Part shown: piece after piece, positions 47,220 to 55,802 of the stretch
Numbering within the stretch: position 1 is the first letter of the stretch
How the letters are laid out: every line of letters starts with the position of its first letter
From: Bacteroidota bacterium
GTDB lineage: Bacteria > Bacteroidota > Bacteroidia > Chitinophagales > Chitinophagaceae
Direction of reading: 5' to 3'
NCBI GenBank assembly: GCA_947448725.1
Contig: CANFOM010000015.1
Coordinates: 1-63,933, forward strand
Length of the DNA: 63,933 nucleotides
Position numbers and translations under genes: made by a program
Notes under the pieces: generated by a model
Database searches by the model: none
The model's input: only the letters and a program-made list of their open reading frames with translations
What the model was told of the DNA's origin: nothing

Positions 47220-48095
47220 ATGGCAGCCAGCGGAACCTCTTCTCTTAAACGCAGTAAACCCAACTATATTTATAGCATTATAGGGGTAGCTATTGTATTG
47301 TTCATCATGGGCATCATGGGTTGGCTTTTTTTGAACCTGCATTCTATTGGAGATAATTTCAAGGAGGATATTAGAATCAGTGTTTACATCCACAGTACCG
47401 ACAAAAATACAGTGGGTAATATTCAGCAGTTTATAGCCAGTCAAGACTACGCCAAAAACGTAGAATACGTAAATAAGGAAAAAGCAAAAGCCATTTGGAA
47501 TAAAGAAAATAATGAAGATTGGGCTAAAATATTAGACGTCAACCCACTGCCAGAAAGTATCGACTTTTTTGCCAAAGCGGCTTATGTAAATACGGACAGT
47601 TTAAATAAAATTACGGCAGCTATTGAATCCGAATTCAAAAATGAAATCGCAGATATTCAATATCCAAAAAGCTTGGTTACTAGTTTAAATGAAAGAACTA
47701 CCAAAATAGGTTTTATCTTTTTAGTGTTAGCGATTATTTTATGCATTATTGTTATCATTAGTATCGACAACACCATTCGTCTAGCTATGTTTAGCAATCG
47801 TTTTTTAATTAAAACCATGCAAATGGTAGGTGCAACAAGAAACTTTATTTCCAAACCACTATTAATTCGCGCATTACTCAATGGATTAATAAGTGCATTA
47901 ATAGCCATATTCTTACTTTTTGGATTAATAGAATGGGCCATCAGTCAATTCCCTCAATTAGATAAATTGCAAGGCATTGGCAATAGTCTTTTACTTTTTG
48001 GCGGCTTAATTTTGCTGGGAGTAGGGATTTCGGTTTTTAGTACCCATCGCAGTGTGTTAAAATATTTAAAAATGAAATTGGACGAATTGTATTAA
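47220..48095 (+). CDS. ftsX: Cell division protein FtsX
   Basis: A 291-residue membrane protein. One transmembrane segment is near the N-terminus (about 20-42), then a periplasmic domain with the typical ISVYIHSTDKN start, and three further segments at about 165-185, 215-240 and 255-280. With the FtsE ATPase it activates peptidoglycan hydrolases at the septum. ftsE is not adjacent. It heads a run ftsX-DUF3098-uppP that is conserved across Bacteroidota. Confidence 0.93.
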   Translation: MAASGTSSLKRSKPNYIYSIIGVAIVLFIMGIMGWLFLNLHSIGDNFKEDIRISVYIHSTDKNTVGNIQQFIASQDYAKNVEYVNKEKAKAIWNKENNEDWAKILDVNPLPESIDFFAKAAYVNTDSLNKITAAIESEFKNEIADIQYPKSLVTSLNERTTKIGFIFLVLAIILCIIVIISIDNTIRLAMFSNRFLIKTMQMVGATRNFISKPLLIRALLNGLISALIAIFLLFGLIEWAISQFPQLDKLQGIGNSLLLFGGLILLGVGISVFSTHRSVLKYLKMKLDELY

Positions 48096-48137
48096 CTAAA
48101 TAAATAATCTACATTTAACTGAATTAAAAATAAAATT

Positions 48138-48377
48138 ATGAATCAAAAAACTAAAAATAGATCCCTCGATTTTTTCGGAAAATCTAATTACACCTGGATG
48201 CTAGTTGGCGCTGCTTTAATATTGATTGGTATGTTATTATTGTCTGGCGGAAAAAGCACCGACCCAAATGTATTTAATGCCGATGAAGTGTATAGCTTTA
48301 GACGTATTACCCTAGCCCCTATTGTTATTATTGCAGGCTTTATTGTTGAGATATTTGCGATCTTCAAAAAATCTTAA
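48138..48377 (+). CDS. DUF3098 small membrane protein
   Basis: A 79-residue protein with two transmembrane helices (about 18-35 and 56-74) separated by a loop carrying DPNVFNADEVYSFRRITLAP. This loop identifies the DUF3098 family, which is small and near-invariantly placed between ftsX and uppP. Function is unknown; its location suggests a link to envelope or division. ATG is at 48138. Confidence 0.88.
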   Translation: MNQKTKNRSLDFFGKSNYTWMLVGAALILIGMLLLSGGKSTDPNVFNADEVYSFRRITLAPIVIIAGFIVEIFAIFKKS

Positions 48378-48445
48378 TTTAAATAATTTATCCAATGCGA
48401 TTTCGCTGCTGATGGAAGAACGAAATCGCATTTTAATTGAATACT

Positions 48446-49258
48446 ATGAATACTTTTCAATCCATCATTATTGCCATTATCGAGGGCATTACCGAATTTT
48501 TACCTATTTCTAGTACGGCACACATGAAATTTGCTAATCCTTTTTTAGGTATTAGTAGTGATCCTTTTGTGGACCTTTTTGAAATAGTCATACAGTTGGC
48601 GGCTATTGCATCTGTGGTAGTAATTTATAGAAAAAAGTTTTTTGATTTCAAGAATATTGGTTTTTATAGTAAGCTAATGGTGGCAGTTATTCCAGCCTTA
48701 CTATTTGGTGCGTTACTCAAGAAGCATATTGATGCTGCCTTAGGTAATTTATGGGTCATTGCCATTGTAATGCTAGTGGGCGGTATTGTTCTTTTATTTA
48801 TTGATCGATTATTTGAAAAAGCTGCTGCTGCAGGTACAGAGAACTCTAAGGAACAAGAAATAAGTTATAAGAAATCATTCATCATTGGCTGCTTTCAGGT
48901 ATTGTCAATTATTTTTCCAGGACTCAGCCGAAGTGCGGCTACTATTATTGGAGGCATGAGTCAACAATTAAATAAAAAAACAGCTTTAGAATTTTCATTT
49001 TTTTTAGCTGTGCCCACCATGTTGGCGGCTTCTGCAAAAAGCACTTTAGACGTATTTAAAACCAACCCAGAAGTATTTGCCAAAGACAACTTCATATTAC
49101 TACTTATTGGGGCCATCGTAGCTTTTGTAGTAGCCTTAGTAAGTGTTCAATTTTTGATACGCATAGTTCAAAAAAAGGGTTTCGCTCTATTTGGTTGGTA
49201 CCGTATTGTATTGGGGGCGACCATTTTAGCTTTATTGTACACTCAATATCTCCATTAA
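48446..49258 (+). CDS. uppP: Undecaprenyl-diphosphate phosphatase
   Basis: A 270-residue polytopic enzyme (about eight transmembrane segments) that recycles the lipid carrier by dephosphorylating undecaprenyl diphosphate. The catalytic Glu-rich motif is IIEGITEFLPISSTAH (residues 11-26). The second motif is FPGLSRSAATI. An in-frame TTG at 48437 is 9 nt upstream and is not needed. It gives bacitracin tolerance in the family. It is followed by the MFS gene at 53 nt. Confidence 0.95.
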   Translation: MNTFQSIIIAIIEGITEFLPISSTAHMKFANPFLGISSDPFVDLFEIVIQLAAIASVVVIYRKKFFDFKNIGFYSKLMVAVIPALLFGALLKKHIDAALGNLWVIAIVMLVGGIVLLFIDRLFEKAAAAGTENSKEQEISYKKSFIIGCFQVLSIIFPGLSRSAATIIGGMSQQLNKKTALEFSFFLAVPTMLAASAKSTLDVFKTNPEVFAKDNFILLLIGAIVAFVVALVSVQFLIRIVQKKGFALFGWYRIVLGATILALLYTQYLH

Positions 49259-49277
49259 GCAATAGGACAGTTGCCTT

Positions 49278-49306
49278 TTTATTTGTATTTTTAAAACACA
49301 AATAAA
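49278..49306. promoter_or_regulatory. Perfect 9-bp inverted repeat upstream of the MFS gene
   Basis: TTTATTTGT (49278-49286) and ACAAATAAA (49298-49306) form a perfect palindrome with an 11-nt spacer, ending 5 nt before the ATG at 49312. It could be an operator for a dimeric repressor or an early-mRNA hairpin. The A/T richness raises the chance of coincidence. Confidence 0.35.
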
Positions 49307-49311
49307 TTGCC

Positions 49312-50619
49312 ATGCAAACTGCTTCCAAAAAAGTTGTCAACGGATGGGCTATGTATGATTGGGCCAATAGCGTTTACAATTTAGTCATTACCTCCACTAT
49401 TTTTCCCGCTTATTACGAAGCAGTGACAGGTGACGGAAACGAAAACACTTTAATTGATAAAATTAAAATTGGCTCTTTTGAATTTTCGAATACGGCTTTG
49501 TACAATTATGTTTTAGCCGTTGCTTTTGTAATTGTTGCCATACTATCTCCTATTCTTTCTTCCATTGCTGATTATCGAGGAAATAAAAAACAATTTCTTC
49601 GATTTTTTTGCACCATGGGAAGTTTGGCTTGCGCCTCATTATATTTTTTTGATAGCAACCATATCATAGGAGGCTTATTTTCGGTTATTGTTGCCTGCGT
49701 TGGCTTTTGGGGCAGCTTAGTATTTTACAACTCTTATTTACCCGAGATTGCTGCACCCGAAGACAGAGATAGAATTAGTGCAAAGGGTTTTATGATGGGC
49801 TATATTGGCTCGGTACTTTTACAAATTATTTGTTTTGTTTTTGTATTAAAGCCTGAATTATTTGGCATAACTGTTGGCAAAGCTTCTCAAATTTCATTTT
49901 TATTAGTTGGTATTTGGTGGATGGCTTTTGGCTGGATGTCTATCTCAAGGTTACCTGAAGGGAAAGGCGTAAAAGGCATTCATAGCAATAATTTAATTAC
50001 TCAAGGGTATAAAGAGATTCATAAAGTTTGGCTAGAACTAAAAACGCAACCCATCTTAAAACAATTCTTAGCTTCTTTTTTCTTTTACAATATGGGCGTA
50101 CAAACCATTATGTTGGCAGCTACCTTATATGGTAAAAGTGAATTAAACATTCCTACCACCAATTTAATCATTGCCATTTTAATCATTCAAATTGTAGCCA
50201 TACCCGGCGCTAATTTAATGGCTAAACTGGCCAGCAAATGGGGCAATTTTAATACCATAATGGTAGCGATTCTTATATGGATTGGGGGATGCGTTATGGG
50301 TTATCTCCTTCCTAGAAATGGCATCGTTCCCTTTTATACCTTGGCTATTTTGGTTGGATTTGTGATGGGAGGAATACAATCGGTTAGTAGAAGTACTTAT
50401 TCTAAATTAATGCCCAATACGCATGACACAACAAGTTATTTTAGCTTCTTTGATGTGACTGAAAAAATAGCGATTGTGATTGGCATGTTTAGTTTTGGCA
50501 TCATCAATGAAATAACAGGTTCTCAACGAAATTCAGTGCTAGCTTTGTGTAGCTTTTTTATCATCGGCCTTGTTTTACTCTACCGTACTTCTAAATTAAA
50601 AGGACATGCAGGTATTTAG
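49312..50619 (+). CDS. MFS transporter (UMF1/Atg22-like)
   Basis: A 435-residue, 12-helix major facilitator. The N-terminus NGWAMYDWANSVYNLVITST is the signature of the UMF1 branch, related to yeast vacuolar effluxer Atg22. Bacterial members have unknown substrates. The start ATG 49312 is followed by the conserved signature, so it is well supported. Its last 14 nt overlap the next gene, so the MBL hydrolase is translationally coupled. Upstream is a palindrome that may be an operator. Confidence 0.88.
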   Translation: MQTASKKVVNGWAMYDWANSVYNLVITSTIFPAYYEAVTGDGNENTLIDKIKIGSFEFSNTALYNYVLAVAFVIVAILSPILSSIADYRGNKKQFLRFFCTMGSLACASLYFFDSNHIIGGLFSVIVACVGFWGSLVFYNSYLPEIAAPEDRDRISAKGFMMGYIGSVLLQIICFVFVLKPELFGITVGKASQISFLLVGIWWMAFGWMSISRLPEGKGVKGIHSNNLITQGYKEIHKVWLELKTQPILKQFLASFFFYNMGVQTIMLAATLYGKSELNIPTTNLIIAILIIQIVAIPGANLMAKLASKWGNFNTIMVAILIWIGGCVMGYLLPRNGIVPFYTLAILVGFVMGGIQSVSRSTYSKLMPNTHDTTSYFSFFDVTEKIAIVIGMFSFGIINEITGSQRNSVLALCSFFIIGLVLLYRTSKLKGHAGI

Positions 50620-51475
50620 TATTGAAACAGGGAAATTTAAACTAGATGGCGGCGCCATGTTTGGTGTAGTGCCTAAGTCCATTTGGAATAAAACCAACCC
50701 CGCAGATGAAAATAATTTAGCTACTTGGGCCTTAAGATGTTTATTGGTGATTGATGGTGAGCGTAAAATTTTGATTGACACGGGTATGGGGAATAAACAG
50801 GACGCCAAATTTTTTAGTCATTACCATCCTCATGAAACCATTGCTATAACAACAGCTTTAAAAAATATAAATTTTACGCCAGAAGACATCACGGATGTGC
50901 TACTCACTCATTTACATTTTGATCATGTGGGTGGTGCTATTGTTAAAGAGAAGGAGCAATATGTCCCCAGCTTTCCCAATGCCATTTATTGGGTGAGTGA
51001 ACCTCAATGGAATTTGGCCTTACATCCCAACAAAAGAGAAAAAGCATCTTTTTTACCAGAAAACATTTTGCCCATTGAAGCTTCCAGACAACTAAAATTA
51101 ATCAGTCTCCCTTTGTTTACCAGTAAAACGCAATTACAAGAAATTCATTTTAGCCCTTCCATAAGTTGTTATGTAGTCAATGGCCATACACAAGGCATGT
51201 TGATTCCTAAAATAACCTTCAATAACCATACCCTAGTGTTTATGGCCGACCTACTGCCTAGCGTTGGGCATATTCCGCTTCCTTACGTGATGGGATATGA
51301 TATGCAACCACTAATCACTTTAGAAGAAAAAGAAATATTTTTAAAAGAAGCAGAGAAAAATAATTATACTTTATTTTTTGAACACGATACCGTCAATGAA
51401 TGTTGCAATTTAGCGATGACAGAGAAAGGGATTCGCGTTAACAAAACTTTTAAACTTACTACCCTCCTATCCTAA
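50606..51475 (+). CDS. Metallo-beta-lactamase fold hydrolase
   Basis: A 289-residue MBL-fold protein, cytoplasmic, no signal. The metal site is THLHFDH (His102, His104, Asp106, His107), the later His in NGHTQGM, and the C-terminal FEHD. It resembles quorum-quenching lactonase and glyoxalase-like relatives, but the substrate is not predictable. It overlaps the transporter stop by 14 nt, hinting that both act on the same compound, which is inference. Convergent with DUF3108 gene, one nt apart. Confidence 0.87.
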   Translation: MQVFSIETGKFKLDGGAMFGVVPKSIWNKTNPADENNLATWALRCLLVIDGERKILIDTGMGNKQDAKFFSHYHPHETIAITTALKNINFTPEDITDVLLTHLHFDHVGGAIVKEKEQYVPSFPNAIYWVSEPQWNLALHPNKREKASFLPENILPIEASRQLKLISLPLFTSKTQLQEIHFSPSISCYVVNGHTQGMLIPKITFNNHTLVFMADLLPSVGHIPLPYVMGYDMQPLITLEEKEIFLKEAEKNNYTLFFEHDTVNECCNLAMTEKGIRVNKTFKLTTLLS

Positions 51476-51476
51476 C

Positions 51477-52274
51477 TTAGTCATTAGTTCCCACCAGTTC
51501 TATCAATGAGCTTAATGGATATCTTAAATTATCGAATCCCACCATATCTACTTTAATAGTTCCTACTATAATGGGCGTTTGAATGCGCACCGGTATATGA
51601 TTGTCATCGTCCGTGATCCAAATAGTCATTTCTTCCCCGCCTTTAAACATGGTACCTTTTACTAAAAGCGGTGCCAATTTAATCGCTCTAAATTTTCCAT
51701 AGCGGGTGGTGATTATCTCCCTGCCTAAATATTTAAAATACGATGGATATAATTCTTTGTCTAAGAAAAAATTTAGATAAATTTTGTCATTGATGGTGCT
51801 ATTTTTATAATTGTAATTTCTGGCTGCATAAATAGCACTTAAAACATCATAAGTACAATCGGGTGTTTTAAAAATTCCCTTTTCGTTATTAACTGTATTG
51901 TCTTTTTGATTAAACAACAAAGTTTCTTTGTGATGAAAACTACCCTCGTTAATTTGTCTTGTAAACTGATAAGGCAATAAAGTTTTACTATCTACAATAC
52001 TTTCGTATTTGTCTCTCACTTTAAAAATCCAATCATATTTTGAATTGGACTTTCCTAAAGCAGTGAAAGTAAAGGCATCGGCCCCATTCCAATTACTAGA
52101 TTGGGTGGTAAAATCGGTTTTGCCTGCATTCACATATAAGCCAACCACATTGTAAAAAATGGTATAATTTATTGTCTCGCCTACTACAAATGCGGTATTT
52201 TTTTGGTTACACAAGCCGCTGTCTTTGGGCTGAAAAAAGGAAAAGAAAGAAAACAAAAGAAGTAGGGGGTACAT
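51477..52274 (-). CDS. DUF3108 family secreted protein
   Basis: A 265-residue protein with an N-terminal hydrophobic signal (about 1-14, LLLLFSFFSFF) and a beta-rich DUF3108 body: GETINYTIFYNVVGLYVNAGK, DKYESIVDSKTLLPYQFTRQ, and the C-terminal TIWITDDDNHIPVRIQ. This fold is seen in periplasmic or outer-membrane-associated proteins; function is unknown. Its box TAAATTTG lies at 52314-52307, overlapping the end of the upstream gene. The flippase-like gene ends 37 nt upstream. Confidence 0.84.
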   Translation of the reverse strand: MYPLLLLFSFFSFFQPKDSGLCNQKNTAFVVGETINYTIFYNVVGLYVNAGKTDFTTQSSNWNGADAFTFTALGKSNSKYDWIFKVRDKYESIVDSKTLLPYQFTRQINEGSFHHKETLLFNQKDNTVNNEKGIFKTPDCTYDVLSAIYAARNYNYKNSTINDKIYLNFFLDKELYPSYFKYLGREIITTRYGKFRAIKLAPLLVKGTMFKGGEEMTIWITDDDNHIPVRIQTPIIVGTIKVDMVGFDNLRYPLSSLIELVGTND

Positions 52275-52306
52275 GCTTTTTTAACGCTTTATACTAATAT
52301 AATGTG

Positions 52307-52314
52307 CAAATTTA
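52307..52314 (-). promoter_or_regulatory. TAnnTTTG -7 box for the DUF3108 gene
   Basis: TAAATTTG on the minus strand, 32 nt before ATG 52274; it overlaps the preceding stop codon region. Confidence 0.4.
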
Positions 52315-53229
52315 TCGTTTTATTCTGAATCCCAATAATAGAAAGGATCCAATTATAGCTGGTAATAAAAGATTAACAGCCCATATAATGGTACTAAAAC
52401 AGATCAACATTAAACTATTGGTATAATAAGGCGCCAATAACAATACAATCAATTGTCCGCGTATCACTAAATCGGTAAGGGCAATGGCTGGGATAATACT
52501 TAAGCAAAGCAAAAGTACCGCCAAAGCTATCCACAAATCGATGGTGGGGATAGGCAGTGCTAATATGAAAACCACCCAAGTAAATTGTAAAATAAAAATG
52601 GTATACCTAAGTAAGGACAGCACTACCAATTGTATTTTTAAATCATTGTTAATTTGCAAAGCAGTTAGCCTTTTTAACCAGCCTTTAAATTGTCCTTTGC
52701 TAAAATAGATGATAAAAGCTGCTAAAGTAATAAATGGGGCTAACCATTTTAACCAAGGCAAAAAAGGCAAATTAAAAAACAAACCGATGGTACCCATTAA
52801 AAGCGTAATTAAAAGCTGTGCATAAGAAGCCCAAGCCATTTGGGCTAGTCCTCTTAATTTATTTTCGGGCGCTAAAAATAAAATTCTTCCTACATAATCT
52901 CCCGATCTTACAGGCGTAAAAAAAGAGAAAGCTTGGCCTACCAAAACACTTTTAAAAGATTGACCCAGCGACATCGGGTTTAAATGTTTAAGTGATTGTT
53001 TCCATTTGAGGGCTTCTAATAGATAATTGAATAAAAATAATATCAACAATACAAGCCATTCCACCCAAGTAATTTTCAAAAATTGTTCTTTAATGGGGCC
53101 CCCAAATTTTTGCAAATTATCATTGGTCATCACTTTGCTGTAAATAGCTACTGCACAAATAATAAATAAGATAAACCCTATGGCCTTATTGGCTAAAGAT
53201 AAAATACGTTTTGTGAGGGTTTCATTCAT
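52312..53229 (-). CDS. Flippase-like (LPG synthase transmembrane region) protein
   Basis: A 305-residue integral membrane protein of the LPG-synthase-TM/UPF0104 type, about eight segments. The conserved NYLLEALKWK and the FSFFTPVRSGDYVGRILFL segment identify the family. There is no catalytic synthase domain, so a lipid-flipping or related role is inferred. Upstream TTG 53238 is in frame but ATG 53229 is better. It is divergent from ruvC, with the starts about 50 nt apart. Confidence 0.82.
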   Translation of the reverse strand: MNETLTKRILSLANKAIGFILFIICAVAIYSKVMTNDNLQKFGGPIKEQFLKITWVEWLVLLILFLFNYLLEALKWKQSLKHLNPMSLGQSFKSVLVGQAFSFFTPVRSGDYVGRILFLAPENKLRGLAQMAWASYAQLLITLLMGTIGLFFNLPFLPWLKWLAPFITLAAFIIYFSKGQFKGWLKRLTALQINNDLKIQLVVLSLLRYTIFILQFTWVVFILALPIPTIDLWIALAVLLLCLSIIPAIALTDLVIRGQLIVLLLAPYYTNSLMLICFSTIIWAVNLLLPAIIGSFLLLGFRIKR

Positions 53230-53263
53230 AAGGGCCAAAGTTCGGAATTTGAAATGATATCTG

Positions 53264-53271
53264 TAACTTTA
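53264..53271 (+). promoter_or_regulatory. TAnnTTTA box for ruvC
   Basis: TAACTTTA, 6 nt before ATG 53278, one base off the TAnnTTTG consensus. It overlaps the first codons of the longer ruvC frame, which argues for the shorter start. Confidence 0.4.
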
Positions 53272-53277
53272 TTGTAC

Positions 53278-53865
53278 ATGTCAAAAACACCCCTCATTTT
53301 AGGAATTGATCCAGGAACACAAATTCTAGGCTACGCTATTTTAAAAGGAGGGCCAAAGCCTAGTGTAGTTACTATGGATGTGTTAAAGTTGACAAAAGAA
53401 AAAGATATTTATGCAAGACTGCAACTAATACATGCTAAAATTATTGAGCTCATTGAAACTTACCAACCCGAACACTTTGCTATTGAAGCACCCTTTTTTG
53501 GAAAAAATATTCAAAGTATGCTCAAGCTGGGCCGAGCGCAGGGGGTTGCTATTGCCGCTGCTATGCAATTTAAATTACCAGTCACCGAATATGCACCTAA
53601 AAAAGTAAAACAAGCCATCACGGGCAATGGCAATGCCGATAAAGAAATGATTTGGAAAATGTTGGAGCGTATTTTAGAGATTAAGAAACAGCCTAAATAT
53701 TATGATGCTACCGATGCCTTAGGTGTCGCCCTTTGTCATCATTATCAAATAACTGGCTTACAACTTCCTGCAAAAAAAGTGGTTAAAGGAAAAAAATCTT
53801 CAAAAAAATCAAATAGTTGGGATGCCTTTATTACTAAAAATCCTAACAGGGTAAAAAGTAAATAA
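53278..53865 (+). CDS. ruvC: Holliday junction resolvase RuvC
   Basis: A 195-residue endonuclease that cuts Holliday junctions. Catalytic acidic residues: Asp11 (GIDPGT), the Glu in FAIEAPFFG, and the later acidic pair in DATDALG. ATG 53278 gives the usual MSxTPLILGIDPGT; ATG 53254 would overlap the box. An unusually Lys-rich C-terminal tail (about 30 residues) may help DNA binding. Its partner RuvB is at 43250. Confidence 0.94.
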   Translation: MSKTPLILGIDPGTQILGYAILKGGPKPSVVTMDVLKLTKEKDIYARLQLIHAKIIELIETYQPEHFAIEAPFFGKNIQSMLKLGRAQGVAIAAAMQFKLPVTEYAPKKVKQAITGNGNADKEMIWKMLERILEIKKQPKYYDATDALGVALCHHYQITGLQLPAKKVVKGKKSSKKSNSWDAFITKNPNRVKSK

Positions 53866-53911
53866 TTGCGTTTTTTTAAAGCAGCCTAATTGGCTAAAAA
53901 ATACTTGCTTA

Positions 53912-54301
53912 TTATAACTTACTTACTATAGATGCCTGTATGGCATTAAATTCTTCTTTAGTTAAAGAAAGTTTAGGCTGAGAAAATTCCATATCCGATG
54001 CAGCGTTAATAGGTATTAAGTGTAAATGCGCGTGGGGCACTTCTAAGCCTACAGTGACCATGCCCACTCTGTTACAAGGAAAACTCGCCGCAATAGCAGA
54101 AGCTATAGGTTTTGCAAATAATAATAGCTCGCTTAAATAAGCATCCGGCACCTCAAAAATTTTATCCACTTCAATTTTTGGAACAATTAAAGTATGCCCC
54201 TTTTGCAATGGGAAAATATCTAAAAAAGCATAAAACTTTTCCGACTCAGCAATTTTATAAGAAGGTATTTCGCCATTAATAATTTTAGTAAAAATGGTCA
54301 T
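53912..54301 (-). CDS. HIT family (histidine triad) hydrolase
   Basis: A 129-residue HIT protein. The histidine triad is PHAHLHLIP (His90, His92, His94). The N-terminal TIFTKIINGEIPSYKIAES is typical. Members hydrolyse nucleoside phosphoramidates and dinucleotides. It lies 16 nt after greA on the same strand, so it is probably the second gene of that operon. Confidence 0.94.
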   Translation of the reverse strand: MTIFTKIINGEIPSYKIAESEKFYAFLDIFPLQKGHTLIVPKIEVDKIFEVPDAYLSELLLFAKPIASAIAASFPCNRVGMVTVGLEVPHAHLHLIPINAASDMEFSQPKLSLTKEEFNAIQASIVSKL

Positions 54302-54317
54302 GGCTTATACAATTAAT

Positions 54318-54794
54318 TTACACTGTAATATTATCTACCATAAATTTCATCACTCCGTTGGGTGCTTGAATTTCGGCCAATTCGCCAACCTTCCTACCCA
54401 TTAATCCTTTGCCAATAGGAGAAGTTGCAGAAATTTTACCTGCTTTTAAATCGGCCTCTTTCTCTCCTACTATTTGATAAGTAGTTGTTTTTTTAGTGGC
54501 CTGATTGGTAATGGTCACTTTAGTTAATATAGTCACCTTACTAATATCAATGGTGCTGGTATCCACAATTTTAGCATTAGAAATAGTAGACTCCAATTGT
54601 TTAATTTTTGCCTCTAACATCCCTTGTGCTTCCTTCGCAGAATCGTATTCTGCATTTTCTTTTAAGTCGCCTTTTTCTCTCGCTTCTCCAATTGCTCTTG
54701 ATGCTGCAGGACGATCCACCGACTTCATGCGTTGTAATTCTTCACGCATTTTATCGAAGGTCTCCATAGTCACATATGCTGTATTCTCGCTCAT
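54318..54794 (-). CDS. greA: Transcript cleavage factor GreA
   Basis: A 158-residue protein that rescues backtracked RNA polymerase. The N-terminal antiparallel coiled coil (about 1-75) includes EAREKGDLKENAEYDSAKEAQ with the acidic tip residues. The C-terminal FKBP-like domain has ISATSPIGKGLMGRKVGE. Typical length. It precedes the HIT gene in a two-gene operon; a terminator ends the upstream minus-strand unit. Confidence 0.96.
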   Translation of the reverse strand: MSENTAYVTMETFDKMREELQRMKSVDRPAASRAIGEAREKGDLKENAEYDSAKEAQGMLEAKIKQLESTISNAKIVDTSTIDISKVTILTKVTITNQATKKTTTYQIVGEKEADLKAGKISATSPIGKGLMGRKVGELAEIQAPNGVMKFMVDNITV

Positions 54795-54810
54795 ACCCTT
54801 AGTTTAGTTA

Positions 54811-54845
54811 TAAAAAAAATACAACGCCACATAATTGTAGCGTTG
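54811..54845 (-). terminator. Terminator of the ksgA-dehydrogenase unit
   Basis: CAACGCCAC pairs with GTAGCGTTG (one mismatch) around ATAATT. On the minus strand a run of eight T follows, so it ends the upstream minus-strand genes before greA. Confidence 0.8.
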
Positions 54846-54871
54846 CATGGTGTAAAGATATAAAATATTGC

Positions 54872-55801
54872 TTAAATGATGTCTAATTTTTCCAATACCA
54901 CTTTGGACATCTTATAATAGGCTTCCTGGCTATACCCCGCAATATGGGGAGTAAGCAGGAAGTTAGGAAATGCTTGTAAATCAGCCAATAAGGCTTTCTC
55001 TTGGCTAGAAAAGCTAGCCAATTGCTCGTTCTCCAATACATCCAAACCCACCCCTTTTAACTGCTCCAATTGAAGCGCTTTTAGCAAAGCCTTCGTGTCG
55101 GCAACGGCCCCTCTGCAGGTACTTATAAAATAGGGTTTCTTTTTAAAACCACTAAAAAAAGCGCTGTTGGCATAATGATGTGTCAAGTTGGTTAATGGCA
55201 AATGTAAGCTCACCACATCGGCCTGCTCTTGAATCATATCCATAGAAGCCGACTTTATAGTATCCGTTTCAAAACCAGTTTTATAAATATCATGTGCTAA
55301 AATTTGCACATCAAATCCGCTTAAAACTTTTGCAAAAGCAGTACCTGTATTTCCAAAACCAATAATGCCTACCGTTTTGCCTGTAAGTTCATCGGCCCTA
55401 TTGGCATCACGTATCCATTTACCTGCTTTCACTTCTTGATAGGAACTATGAATTCGATTCATTAAACTTAAAACTAACCCCAAGGTATGTTCGCCCACTG
55501 TAGTTCTATTTCCCTCGGGACTGCTTACACAAAGTATATTTTTAGCTGCCGCCAATTCGGTATCAATTAATTCCATTCCACTTCCTATACGCCCAATCCA
55601 TTTTAATTGATTTGCTTTTTCTAATATAGCAGCATCAATTTTTAAACGAGTGGTTACAATTAACCCATGCGCCGTTTCAACACAGCCCAGCAAAGCATCA
55701 TAGCTTATGGCAGGCTCGTATTGAAGCTCATACCCCTTTTGCTGGAGCGTATCCAATAAAAAGGAATGTACAGGTGCAGTTATAATTATTTTCAAAGCCA
55801 T
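54872..55801 (-). CDS. D-2-hydroxyacid dehydrogenase (NAD-binding)
   Basis: A 309-residue D-isomer-specific 2-hydroxyacid dehydrogenase. The Rossmann GFGNTG (148-153) is present, as are the catalytic Arg in STCRGAVADT, the Glu in VLENEQ and the His in TPHIAG. It could be a phosphoglycerate dehydrogenase or a glyoxylate-type reductase; no ACT domain is seen. ATG 55801 is 1 nt after the ksgA stop, and TTG 55810 is less likely. It is the second gene after ksgA. Confidence 0.88.
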   Translation of the reverse strand: MALKIIITAPVHSFLLDTLQQKGYELQYEPAISYDALLGCVETAHGLIVTTRLKIDAAILEKANQLKWIGRIGSGMELIDTELAAAKNILCVSSPEGNRTTVGEHTLGLVLSLMNRIHSSYQEVKAGKWIRDANRADELTGKTVGIIGFGNTGTAFAKVLSGFDVQILAHDIYKTGFETDTIKSASMDMIQEQADVVSLHLPLTNLTHHYANSAFFSGFKKKPYFISTCRGAVADTKALLKALQLEQLKGVGLDVLENEQLASFSSQEKALLADLQAFPNFLLTPHIAGYSQEAYYKMSKVVLEKLDII

Positions 55802-55802
55802 A

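Noticed and set aside
53880..53910. AGCC-TAATT-GGCT hairpin between ruvC and HIT genes
   Set aside because: The stem is only 4 bp and on each strand the T run precedes rather than follows it, so it does not fit an intrinsic terminator.
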